The notes under the pieces are model-generated. The model worked only from the letters and a program-made list of their open reading frames with translations. It did not search any database and was not told where the DNA came from. From NCBI GenBank assembly GCA_934792465.1, contig CAKVOK010000074.1:1-11483 (forward strand): DNA of 11,483 nt, read 5' to 3'. The translations under genes and the position numbers were made by a program. The stretch comes from an uncultured Clostridia bacterium. Its GTDB lineage: Bacteria; Bacillota; Clostridia; RUG12999. This document shows, one piece after another, positions 1 through 6,229 of this stretch (the stretch's first letter is position 1; each line of letters opens with the position of its first letter).

Positions 1-45
1 AATTTTTTCGTTATGGTTTCAAAAGCTGTTAAAAATTTACAATGA
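1..45 (+). CDS. C-terminal end of an upstream gene (partial)
   Basis: An open frame enters from the left edge and reads NFFVMVSKAVKNLQ before a TGA at 43-45. The stop overlaps the ATG of the next gene as ATGA, a common sign of translational coupling. No domain can be recognised in 14 residues. If real, this gene is another member of the AAA+ operon and its identity lies outside the window. The frame contains an in-frame A_AAT_TTA heptamer at 33-39, which is discussed as a finding. It could also be a chance open frame. Confidence 0.4.
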   Translation, partial: NFFVMVSKAVKNLQ

Positions 46-1421
46 TTCAAAAATGGCAATTGTTCAGTAGACATTATATAAGTAGCGAGCAATTGGAACA
101 AAACTACGACCGATATAAAAATACACCACATAAACAATTTCGTGATGACTACGTGGATCCGGGAATGGATAATACATTACAAAGAGCAGGAGTATTGAAT
201 CAAAAAGGTATTAAAACCGTTACAGATATATATACCGGTAGACAAATTCCTACTAATACAAAATTAGAAAATGGAAAAAATAATCCTAATGCAGCTCAGA
301 GAGAACATGTTAAATCATCATCAAAGTTATATGAAAACACATCTCTACAAATGGCAAATTGTAATGAAGAATTAGCTGATATAATAAATAATCCCGAAAA
401 CCTCCAGGGATATACAACAGCAAAAAGAAATAATAGAAAAAACAGCAAGTCACCAGACGAAATGGATGTGCGTGATAAAACAAAGCACTGGGAAAAAGCC
501 AACGAAAGGGCAGAAAACTATATTGGGCAAAAAGAGAAAGAAGGAGAAAAAAAATTAAGAAAACAAGGAATGAAATCTCAAAAAGAAGAATTTCACAAAA
601 TTAGCAAACATACTTTTAGAGCAGCATTTATGCGTATGTTGTCTGCATTACTTAAAGAGGTAATCAGTAAACTTGTTATTTGGCTTAAGTCTGCAGAGAA
701 AAATTTGAAATCCCTAATTGAAAGTGTTAAAAGTGCCATTAAATCATTTGTCGGAAAACTTAAAAGTTTGTTTGTTGATGCTGTAGACTCTGTATGTACA
801 ACCATTGCAACATCAATCATCGGCCCGGTTGTCGGAATAATAAAGAAAACTATTATCCTACTTAAGCAAGGGTGGCAATCGATTAAAGAAGCCGTTCAGA
901 TTTTACGCAAACCCGAAAACAAAGGAAGACCTTTGAGCTATGTATTGCCGCAGGTAGGAATATGCGTCATTACAGGTCTTAGCGGAGTAGGAGCAATAGC
1001 ACTTGGGAATTTTATCGAAGGTACACTTATGAGTATCCCATTTTTAGCTGTTACAATTCCGCTCTTAGGCAGTCCTGCAAGTTTAATCGGAACACTTATG
1101 GGGGCTATCGTATGTGGCATTATCGGAGCAATAGCAATTAATATTATAAATAAACATGTTGTTAAAAAACAAAAAGATGATAATTTGAATGCACAGATTG
1201 ATAAAAAGAATGAAATATTGGAAATTCAAGACAGGCTGTTGGATGTTAAAACCGAAAAATTAAAGAATGTATCTAAGGAAGTAGCTAAAAATGTATCGGA
1301 ACGCCACAAAGAAGCCGCAGAGCAATTACAAAACATTGCAGAAAGTGTATTAGATGATTCAATCGCAGAAAAACAAAATATAACCAATGATGAGTTGGAC
1401 AGATTATTGCAAGAAATTTAA
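42..1421 (+). CDS. HNH-like domain fused to a membrane module, AAA+ operon protein
   Basis: This 459-aa protein matches no family I can name with certainty. Residues about 60-137 carry a pattern typical of HNH (His-Me finger) nucleases: a YTGRQIPTN strand, then E88-H89-V90, then N117-P-E-N120-L and a N130-N131-R-K133-N-S-K136 stretch. The EH...NL...N..K spacing resembles HNH folds, but no full catalytic set is proven. A lysine- and glutamate-rich linker follows, then amphipathic helices (about 195-290). A very hydrophobic block at about 305-372 could form two or three membrane helices, and a charged helical tail runs from about 376 to 459. The last 39 residues (421-459, starting RH..AA and ending ELDRLLQEI) resemble the tail of the next protein. 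No clear ribosome binding site precedes ATG 42, and the start overlaps the upstream stop, so translation is probably coupled. Nuclease activity is inference. Confidence 0.8.
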   Translation: MIQKWQLFSRHYISSEQLEQNYDRYKNTPHKQFRDDYVDPGMDNTLQRAGVLNQKGIKTVTDIYTGRQIPTNTKLENGKNNPNAAQREHVKSSSKLYENTSLQMANCNEELADIINNPENLQGYTTAKRNNRKNSKSPDEMDVRDKTKHWEKANERAENYIGQKEKEGEKKLRKQGMKSQKEEFHKISKHTFRAAFMRMLSALLKEVISKLVIWLKSAEKNLKSLIESVKSAIKSFVGKLKSLFVDAVDSVCTTIATSIIGPVVGIIKKTIILLKQGWQSIKEAVQILRKPENKGRPLSYVLPQVGICVITGLSGVGAIALGNFIEGTLMSIPFLAVTIPLLGSPASLIGTLMGAIVCGIIGAIAINIINKHVVKKQKDDNLNAQIDKKNEILEIQDRLLDVKTEKLKNVSKEVAKNVSERHKEAAEQLQNIAESVLDDSIAEKQNITNDELDRLLQEI

Positions 1422-1437
1422 GAAGGGAATGTTTTTT

Positions 1438-1806
1438 ATGAGATTTAGCACAGCTTTGACTTTTGTTAGCAGCGCAATTATCGTGGGAGCAGCAGCTTAT
1501 GCTTTTTGCAAATATTATAAAATTGCAAATAAAAATGCCACTATAAGAGAAAAAAATAAAACTTGCCATAATGCCAGCAGCTCCAACACCGATTTTAATA
1601 TTAATCAATCCGGCGAAACTTCAAATAGAGATGTTGTTTTGAACTTTGAAAAGACACAGCACGAAATAATCGGCTCTATTAAGGACAGGCATAGCATGGC
1701 AGCACAAGAAATGCGAGATACATTAAACGAAATAGTCAATGATGATTTAGAGTTTGAAAAAACAATAAACAAAGTAAATAATGAATTGGATGATTTAATG
1801 AAATAA
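1438..1806 (+). CDS. Small membrane-anchored protein with shared C-terminal tail
   Basis: This 122-aa protein has one N-terminal membrane helix (about residues 5-23, rich in A, V and I) followed by a positively charged KYYK stretch, so the rest probably faces the cytoplasm. A polar linker with N and S runs to about residue 50, and a charged helical region fills the remainder. Residues 84-122 start RH..AA, contain DD and a later K, and end ELDDLMK. They parallel the last 39 residues of the preceding protein. ATG 1438 was chosen because AGAAGGGA (1421-1428) lies ten bases upstream. The in-frame ATGs at 1387 and 1429 lack good spacing, and 1387 would lie inside the previous gene. The gap after the previous stop is 16 bases. 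The function is unknown; it may be a membrane adaptor of the complex. Confidence 0.8.
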   Translation: MRFSTALTFVSSAIIVGAAAYAFCKYYKIANKNATIREKNKTCHNASSSNTDFNINQSGETSNRDVVLNFEKTQHEIIGSIKDRHSMAAQEMRDTLNEIVNDDLEFEKTINKVNNELDDLMK

Positions 1807-1817
1807 GGAGGATACTC

Positions 1818-2783
1818 ATGCCAAAAGAAAACACCGAAGAAATTGTAATTGAGCGTCAAAACTTTGATAATGCTATGAAGTCAATCGAAGATTATGCCCT
1901 TAAGGCTGACAACAAAACAGCATTGGCAAAAGTTCCGACCAGTGGCGGACTATTCAATAAAGGAGAGCATAAAGTTACAGGCAGGGAATTTAATGAGAGG
2001 CTTTCTCAAATTGAAAGTGGATTAATAGATTTGAAAGACTTTGATAGTAGGACACTGGACATTGTTATGGACATCTATAAAGCACTTGAGGCTTTGGACA
2101 AAGAACATATTTCGGGAATACTTATTGCAGCAAATACTGCAAAGCAGGCAAGTGATAAAGCAAATAAAACCGTTGACGCTATGAAAAAAACCGTAGATGT
2201 TCTTAGAAATTTTAACAAATCACTGAATGAGTTGAAGCATTTAATGGATATTGACGCTTTGTGGGAGGTAAGCAATTCTCAAGCAAATAAACTTGATGCA
2301 CAGAAGCAAGAAATTGAGAATGTTCGCAAATTGCTAAACAATTTGCAAGATATAAGCGATAGACAAGCAAATAGACTTAAAGTTCAAAATAAAGAAATTG
2401 AAAACATCCGTGAATTGTTAAACATATTAAAAGAAGATCTTTACAAAAAAATATCTTCTCAGCAAGATTTTATCGAGCAAGAATTAAAAAAAAGTAAATC
2501 TGAAAGTCAAGAAAAGTTTGATACTTTCAATAAGATATTTAACGAAAAAAACAATACTCTATTTAATATGCAAAAAAAAGTTGCCGATACTTTAAATAAT
2601 ATCAAAAAAGTACAAAACGAAAAATTCAACTCAATCGATACATCATTTCAATCGGAAAAAAAGTTTTGCAGAAAACAGATAGTCAATTTGACTCAAAAAA
2701 TCAAAATTTCATATATAGTTGCAGGAACTTCTGTTGCGATTACTATTATACATATTACATTAAATATTTTGGGGGTTATGTAA
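1818..2783 (+). CDS. Coiled-coil protein with C-terminal membrane anchor
   Basis: The 321-aa protein starts behind a strong AAGGAGG (1805-1811) that overlaps the previous stop region. Residues about 45-60 contain GLFNKGEHKVTGREFN. This GLF...HKVTG..N signature seems familiar from uncharacterised Firmicutes proteins, but I cannot attach a name to it. An alanine- and lysine-rich helical region (about 90-150) and long coiled coils (about 150-290) follow. Within the coiled coil, two 28-residue units (154-181 and 182-209) repeat in tandem. Residues 297-319 are a single hydrophobic helix ending two residues before the C-terminus, which suggests a tail-anchored protein with a large cytoplasmic rod. 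It could be a scaffold or sensor linking the membrane to the AAA+ ATPase, whose start codon directly follows its stop codon. The role is inference. Confidence 0.85.
   Translation: MPKENTEEIVIERQNFDNAMKSIEDYALKADNKTALAKVPTSGGLFNKGEHKVTGREFNERLSQIESGLIDLKDFDSRTLDIVMDIYKALEALDKEHISGILIAANTAKQASDKANKTVDAMKKTVDVLRNFNKSLNELKHLMDIDALWEVSNSQANKLDAQKQEIENVRKLLNNLQDISDRQANRLKVQNKEIENIRELLNILKEDLYKKISSQQDFIEQELKKSKSESQEKFDTFNKIFNEKNNTLFNMQKKVADTLNNIKKVQNEKFNSIDTSFQSEKKFCRKQIVNLTQKIKISYIVAGTSVAITIIHITLNILGVM
2277..2444 (+). repeat. Tandem 84-bp repeat encoding two 28-aa coiled-coil units
   Basis: Two adjacent 84-base units (2277-2360 and 2361-2444) encode related 28-residue segments, each four heptads long. 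By direct comparison 14 of 28 residues are identical, including QAN, EIEN, R and LLN. The DNA has diverged mostly by substitution with no length change, so the duplication is old rather than a recent slippage event. It lies inside the coiled-coil gene. Confidence 0.8.
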
Positions 2784-3908
2784 ATGAAGGATAGTTCTTT
2801 TAAAAACAATTTCCTTAATTTGGCATCTAAATTTGATGCCGTTACAAATAGCTGTGGAAAAATCACCGAAGTAGCAAATCGTATTGCCGAAGATAAAGAA
2901 CATGATGCTACTGTTTACTTAATACGAAAAATATCTGAAATCCAAAAATCAGACAACATACAAAAAGAAATAAAAAACATCTCATCAGCCCTAAAAGACA
3001 GTATGATGAGATTTTATGGCTACTGTTATATTATGTCAGAAAATGACAAAAACATCATGCAAGAGGACGGCAATAAAACCTTGCCCGAGCTGTTAGATGA
3101 ACTTGATAATCTTATAGGACTTGAAACAGTAAAATCGAAAGTTAAGGACTTAATTGCATATCAAAAGGTTCAAAAATTACGAAATGAAAACGATCTTCAT
3201 TCCGCAAAGAATACCATGCACTTAGCTTTTACCGGAAATCCCGGAACCGGCAAAACAACCGTGGCACGTATTGTAGGTCATATTTATAAACAATTAGGTT
3301 TGCTTTCAAGGGGTCATTTTATAGAGGTTTCAAGAACGGACTTGATAGCAGGATATCAAGGACAAACCGCTCTTAAAGTTAAAAAGGTTGTAGAAAATGC
3401 AATAGGTGGAGTTTTATTTATCGATGAAGCATATAGTATTACAGAAAATGATCATAGCGATTCATATGGTAGAGAATGCCTTACCGAATTAACAAAAGCA
3501 TTAGAGGATTACAGGTCCGACCTTGTTGTTATCGTTGCCGGCTATACAGAACCGATGAAAAACTTCTTTAATTCCAATCCCGGTTTAAAATCCCGATTCA
3601 ATACGTTTATTGAATTTCCTGATTACACTGCGGATGAACTGGAAAAAATGCTCGTTTCTATATGCGATGATAACGATTATATAATTGCTGAAGATATGCT
3701 TACTGACATTCATAATTTTTTTGAAGAATGTATATCTGAAAAGGGTGAAAATTTCCCAAATGGCAGATTTGTTAGAAATCTTTATGATGATTTGGTAATG
3801 AATCATGCAAAAAGAGTGGCCAATATAGAAAAACCCACAAAGAAAAGTCTTTCAATGATTATTAGAGAAGATTTCAATAAGGTATATGAAAAAACTAAGC
3901 TAAGCTAA
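2784..3908 (+). CDS. AAA+ ATPase of the CbbX/SpoVK class
   Basis: This 374-aa protein has an extra helical N-terminal region (about 1-100) and one AAA+ module. It shows the CbbX/SpoVK-type entry LDNLIGLETVK (about 107-118), Walker A GNPGTGKTT (151-159), Walker B VLFIDEAY with D214-E215, a sensor 1 region IVAGYTEPM (about 250-258), an arginine finger in NPGLKSRF (R271) and sensor 2 in NGRFVRN (R328). All key residues are present, so an active hexameric ATPase is expected. Relatives remodel partner proteins, for example CbbX pulling on the large subunit of red-type Rubisco. No Rubisco or type VII secretion gene is visible here, so the substrate is probably encoded in the same operon. The start abuts the previous stop (TAA 2781-2783, ATG 2784) with GGGGG at 2771-2775 as ribosome binding site. 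The N-terminal region may dock onto the coiled-coil protein. Confidence 0.95.
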   Translation: MKDSSFKNNFLNLASKFDAVTNSCGKITEVANRIAEDKEHDATVYLIRKISEIQKSDNIQKEIKNISSALKDSMMRFYGYCYIMSENDKNIMQEDGNKTLPELLDELDNLIGLETVKSKVKDLIAYQKVQKLRNENDLHSAKNTMHLAFTGNPGTGKTTVARIVGHIYKQLGLLSRGHFIEVSRTDLIAGYQGQTALKVKKVVENAIGGVLFIDEAYSITENDHSDSYGRECLTELTKALEDYRSDLVVIVAGYTEPMKNFFNSNPGLKSRFNTFIEFPDYTADELEKMLVSICDDNDYIIAEDMLTDIHNFFEECISEKGENFPNGRFVRNLYDDLVMNHAKRVANIEKPTKKSLSMIIREDFNKVYEKTKLS

Positions 3909-3911
3909 ACA

Positions 3912-3941
3912 CAGGCACTTATTCTTACCGATAAGTGCCTG
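3912..3941 (+). terminator. Perfect 11-bp stem-loop after the AAA+ gene
   Basis: CAGGCACTTAT (3912-3922) and ATAAGTGCCTG (3931-3941) pair perfectly around an 8-base loop, three bases after the AAA+ stop codon. No T run follows on the + strand (CAAAATAAT comes next), so it is not a textbook intrinsic terminator. It could be a weak terminator, an mRNA-stabilising hairpin, or an operator for the WYL regulator whose ribosome binding site starts ten bases on. Confidence 0.6.
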
Positions 3942-3963
3942 CAAAATAATCGGAGGTATGCAC

Positions 3964-4944
3964 ATGGAATATATAGGAGGGCGGCACGACCGAGTTCTTG
4001 CCGTCTACGACAGCCTGATAGAAGGCAACACGCTGAACGTGAAAGCCGCCGCAGAGCATTTCGGCGTAAGTACAAAAACCATAAAGCGTGACATAGACGA
4101 CATACGAGGTTTTCTTGCCGAAAAAGAGGTGAGCGGCAAAGGCGGACAGGCGGAGCTGATATACGACCGCAGCGGCAACAGCTACAGGCTTGTCGGCAGT
4201 GAAAAGCTGACAGGCAAAGAGGTCTTTGCCGTATGCAAAGTATTACTCGAAAGCCGCCCATTCTGCAAAGAAGAATTTTTGCCAATCATCGACAAGCTAA
4301 CGGACGGCAGCTCTTATGACAACGACTTATCGCACGTCCGTGACATGGTGGCAAACGAAAAATATCATTATTCCGAACCGAGTCACGGCAAGAAAATAAT
4401 CGATGCGGTATGGGAGCTTTCGTATGCCGTTCACAAGCACAAACAGCTGCGCATAAAATACGAACGTCTGACAGAACCAAAGAGCCGTGAAAGGATTGTA
4501 AACCCCGTGGGAATACTTTTTTCCGACTACTATTTTTATCTTGCGGCGTTTATACCCGAAAAGAACACAAAAAATCCTACGATATACCGCATAGACAGAT
4601 TAGAGGAATACGAAATACTGAAATCGGGGTTTGCCGTCCCGTATGCAAGCAGATTCGAAGAGGGCGAGTTCAGAAAACGCATACAGTTTATGTACGGCGG
4701 CGAGCTTCTCCGTCTGGAATTTAATTATTTCGGCGAGTCGCCCGAAGCTATCCTCGACAGATTCCCCACTGCGGAAATAATCGAGCAAACAGACGGGATA
4801 ACAAAATTTCGTGCGGAAGTCTTCGGCAGAGGGATAAAACCCTGGCTGCTGTCCCAGGCGGATAAAATTGAGCTTCTTTCTCCTTCAGACCTGCGATGTG
4901 AAATGCAAGAGCTCATAGAAAAAATGTACAATATGTACAAATAA
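3964..4944 (+). CDS. WYL-domain transcriptional regulator
   Basis: The 326-aa protein has an N-terminal DeoR-like winged helix-turn-helix (about residues 6-60, with VKAAAEHFGVSTKTIKRDID as the recognition part). A central WYL domain (about 150-220) follows, including the YYFYLAAFI strand, which stands in for the usual W-Y-L strand, and the YRIDRLEEY motif that normally contacts ligands. A C-terminal WCX-type region runs to the end. WYL regulators often respond to nucleotides or nucleic acid and some control phage-defence islands, but others act on metabolic genes. ATG 3964 is preferred over ATG 3958 because GGAGG (3952-3956) is only one base from the latter and seven from the former. GC is far higher than in the upstream operon, so it may belong to the host backbone. 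Targets could be the upstream operon, the downstream promoter, or itself. Confidence 0.92.
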   Translation: MEYIGGRHDRVLAVYDSLIEGNTLNVKAAAEHFGVSTKTIKRDIDDIRGFLAEKEVSGKGGQAELIYDRSGNSYRLVGSEKLTGKEVFAVCKVLLESRPFCKEEFLPIIDKLTDGSSYDNDLSHVRDMVANEKYHYSEPSHGKKIIDAVWELSYAVHKHKQLRIKYERLTEPKSRERIVNPVGILFSDYYFYLAAFIPEKNTKNPTIYRIDRLEEYEILKSGFAVPYASRFEEGEFRKRIQFMYGGELLRLEFNYFGESPEAILDRFPTAEIIEQTDGITKFRAEVFGRGIKPWLLSQADKIELLSPSDLRCEMQELIEKMYNMYK

Positions 4945-4999
4945 TTATGCCTACTGAAGCAATCAAATAATTTTTTTATAAAAATTCCGAAACTTTTTC

Positions 5000-5036
5000 A
5001 AGAAGGACAATATACGTCCCTCTTCAGATGTATAAT
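5000..5036 (+). promoter_or_regulatory. Candidate promoter with overlapping inverted repeat
   Basis: A perfect TATAAT lies at 5031-5036, about 30 bases upstream of the next start codon. There is no good TTGACA at the normal distance. Where the -35 box should lie there is an imperfect dyad: AAGAAGGAC (5000-5008) and GTCCCTCTT (5016-5024), eight of nine positions pairing around a 7-base centre. A weak -35 with an overlapping dyad is the usual layout of a regulated promoter. The WYL protein encoded just upstream is the obvious candidate regulator, but that link is inference. Confidence 0.55.
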
Positions 5037-5065
5037 AAAGACATCAAAAGAAGGAGGAATTATTT

Positions 5066-5260
5066 ATGAGAAAACTTACAAAATGGCTTTTAATGCATGC
5101 CGATACGGCATGTCAGTTCACTTTTCTGTTTGTGTTTATACTTGTTGCAAGAGTATACACACTGCAGATTGCGATTTTGGGAGGCGTACTTCTTGTGCTG
5201 ATGATGTTATATCCGCAAAAGTATAAGGAAGTAAAAGCAAAACTGTTCGCAAATTTGTAA
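5066..5260 (+). CDS. Small two-helix membrane protein
   Basis: This 64-aa protein has a good ribosome binding site (AAGGAGGA at 5051-5058, seven bases before the ATG). A basic N-terminus precedes two hydrophobic segments (about residues 16-30 and 32-48) and a lysine-rich C-terminal tail. No known family is recognised. Its own candidate promoter lies just upstream, and the next gene starts 78 bases downstream. A holin-like or small regulatory membrane protein would fit the shape, but nothing in the sequence proves either. Confidence 0.7.
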   Translation: MRKLTKWLLMHADTACQFTFLFVFILVARVYTLQIAILGGVLLVLMMLYPQKYKEVKAKLFANL

Positions 5261-5338
5261 AATGATGAAGATAACAAAATTTTGACATCTTTACAAATCG
5301 ACACACCGAATTTTTAACAAAAGAAGGAGAATTTTAAA

Positions 5339-6208
5339 ATGAATGTAAAAAAAATCATCGCAGGTCTTTTAATCACGCTGTTACTTCCTTTTAATGCGTT
5401 TTGTGCCCAAAACGTTAAATGCGGCGAGGCGCTCAACAGCAATATCGTAGCTTATATCAACAACTATTCAATCCCGTCATATTCCGTAAACGGCACTACG
5501 GTCATTGTTGCCGAGGATCTCAAAAACTACGGTTTTGATATTCAATGGGACGAAGCTACAAGAACCATAGGCATTACGCGCTCACCCTGGAACACCATTG
5601 TCGGCATGAAGTTCTACGAAAACATAGAACCGTCCGGCAGCAAATTCTGTGACTTATACAGAAGCGATGTAGCGGTTTACGTCGGAAACACAAGGCTTAC
5701 GTCATACAGTATGAACGGATATACAATGATTCCCATTGAAGAATTAACAATGTTCGGTCAGGTATGCTGGGTAGAAGAATTAAGAGCAATCAAGCTATGG
5801 ATAGACGGAATGAACGTCAGCAATTATCTTGTGAAGCCGTCACCGTATCCCACAACTGTTTTGTATGCAAAGAACGGTTCTACAATACGGGTTTATCAAG
5901 GGAAAGAAAATGAGTATTTAAGTTTGGGATATTACAGAACCCAAGCGGAAGCGCACAGTGCCGGTATGGCGGACAAAAACAAAAGCAGTATCGGCAAATT
6001 CAAAATAGGTGATAAGGTTCAGAAAACATATCTTGTTTTTGAAAAATACGGCACGGTTATAGATATAGACAGGGCTTCCGGAAAAGTAAAAGTAAGCTGG
6101 AGCAAGGCGATTGATTCAAAAGGGAAAACACAAACCGGTCTCGGCGGAATACTCTACGGTGTAGGAAGCGACACATGGGAAGATGCGGCGACCTTGATAT
6201 TGCGTTAA
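5339..6208 (+). CDS. Exported protein with two stalk (copper amine oxidase N-like) repeats
   Basis: The 289-aa protein begins with a clear signal peptide (basic NVKK, hydrophobic core to about residue 17, cleavage probably near residue 23 at the FCAQ junction). The Cys there lacks a lipobox. Two related beta-rich units follow, at about 32-80 (IVAYINNYSIPSYSVNG...VIVAEDLKNYG) and 105-155 (VAVYVGNTRLTSYSMNG...IPIEELTMFG). These match the copper-amine-oxidase N-terminal or stalk fold found in many Clostridia surface proteins; the fold name does not imply copper or oxidase activity. The C-terminal 75 residues contain KIGDKVQ and GTVIDIDRASGKVKVSW, which resembles a small SH3-like barrel. AAGGAGA (5324-5330) is well placed. 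The next gene follows after 21 bases, so the two are probably co-transcribed. The ligand is unknown. Confidence 0.8.
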   Translation: MNVKKIIAGLLITLLLPFNAFCAQNVKCGEALNSNIVAYINNYSIPSYSVNGTTVIVAEDLKNYGFDIQWDEATRTIGITRSPWNTIVGMKFYENIEPSGSKFCDLYRSDVAVYVGNTRLTSYSMNGYTMIPIEELTMFGQVCWVEELRAIKLWIDGMNVSNYLVKPSPYPTTVLYAKNGSTIRVYQGKENEYLSLGYYRTQAEAHSAGMADKNKSSIGKFKIGDKVQKTYLVFEKYGTVIDIDRASGKVKVSWSKAIDSKGKTQTGLGGILYGVGSDTWEDAATLILR

Positions 6209-6229
6209 GACGGCGGAGGCGATACGTTT

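Noticed and set aside
1387..1437. Longer start for the 122-aa membrane protein
   Set aside because: It would overlap the preceding gene, lacks a ribosome binding site and would push a polar stretch in front of the membrane helix.
2277..2444. CRISPR-like repeat
   Set aside because: The two units are adjacent with no spacer, lie in frame inside a coding gene and have diverged at many positions.
2784..3908. Rubisco activase CbbX or type VII secretion ATPase EccA
   Set aside because: The AAA+ module is of that class, but no Rubisco, WXG100, EccC or other secretion gene is visible, and the neighbours are unrelated membrane and coiled-coil proteins.
3912..3941. Attachment site or insertion-sequence end
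   Set aside because: The inverted repeat is a compact hairpin with no second copy found in the window and no transposase or integrase nearby.
3905..4285. 126-codon minus-strand frame opposite the WYL gene
   Set aside because: It is rich in Cys and Arg in a way typical of antisense frames, has no ribosome binding site, and lies opposite a clearly coding gene.
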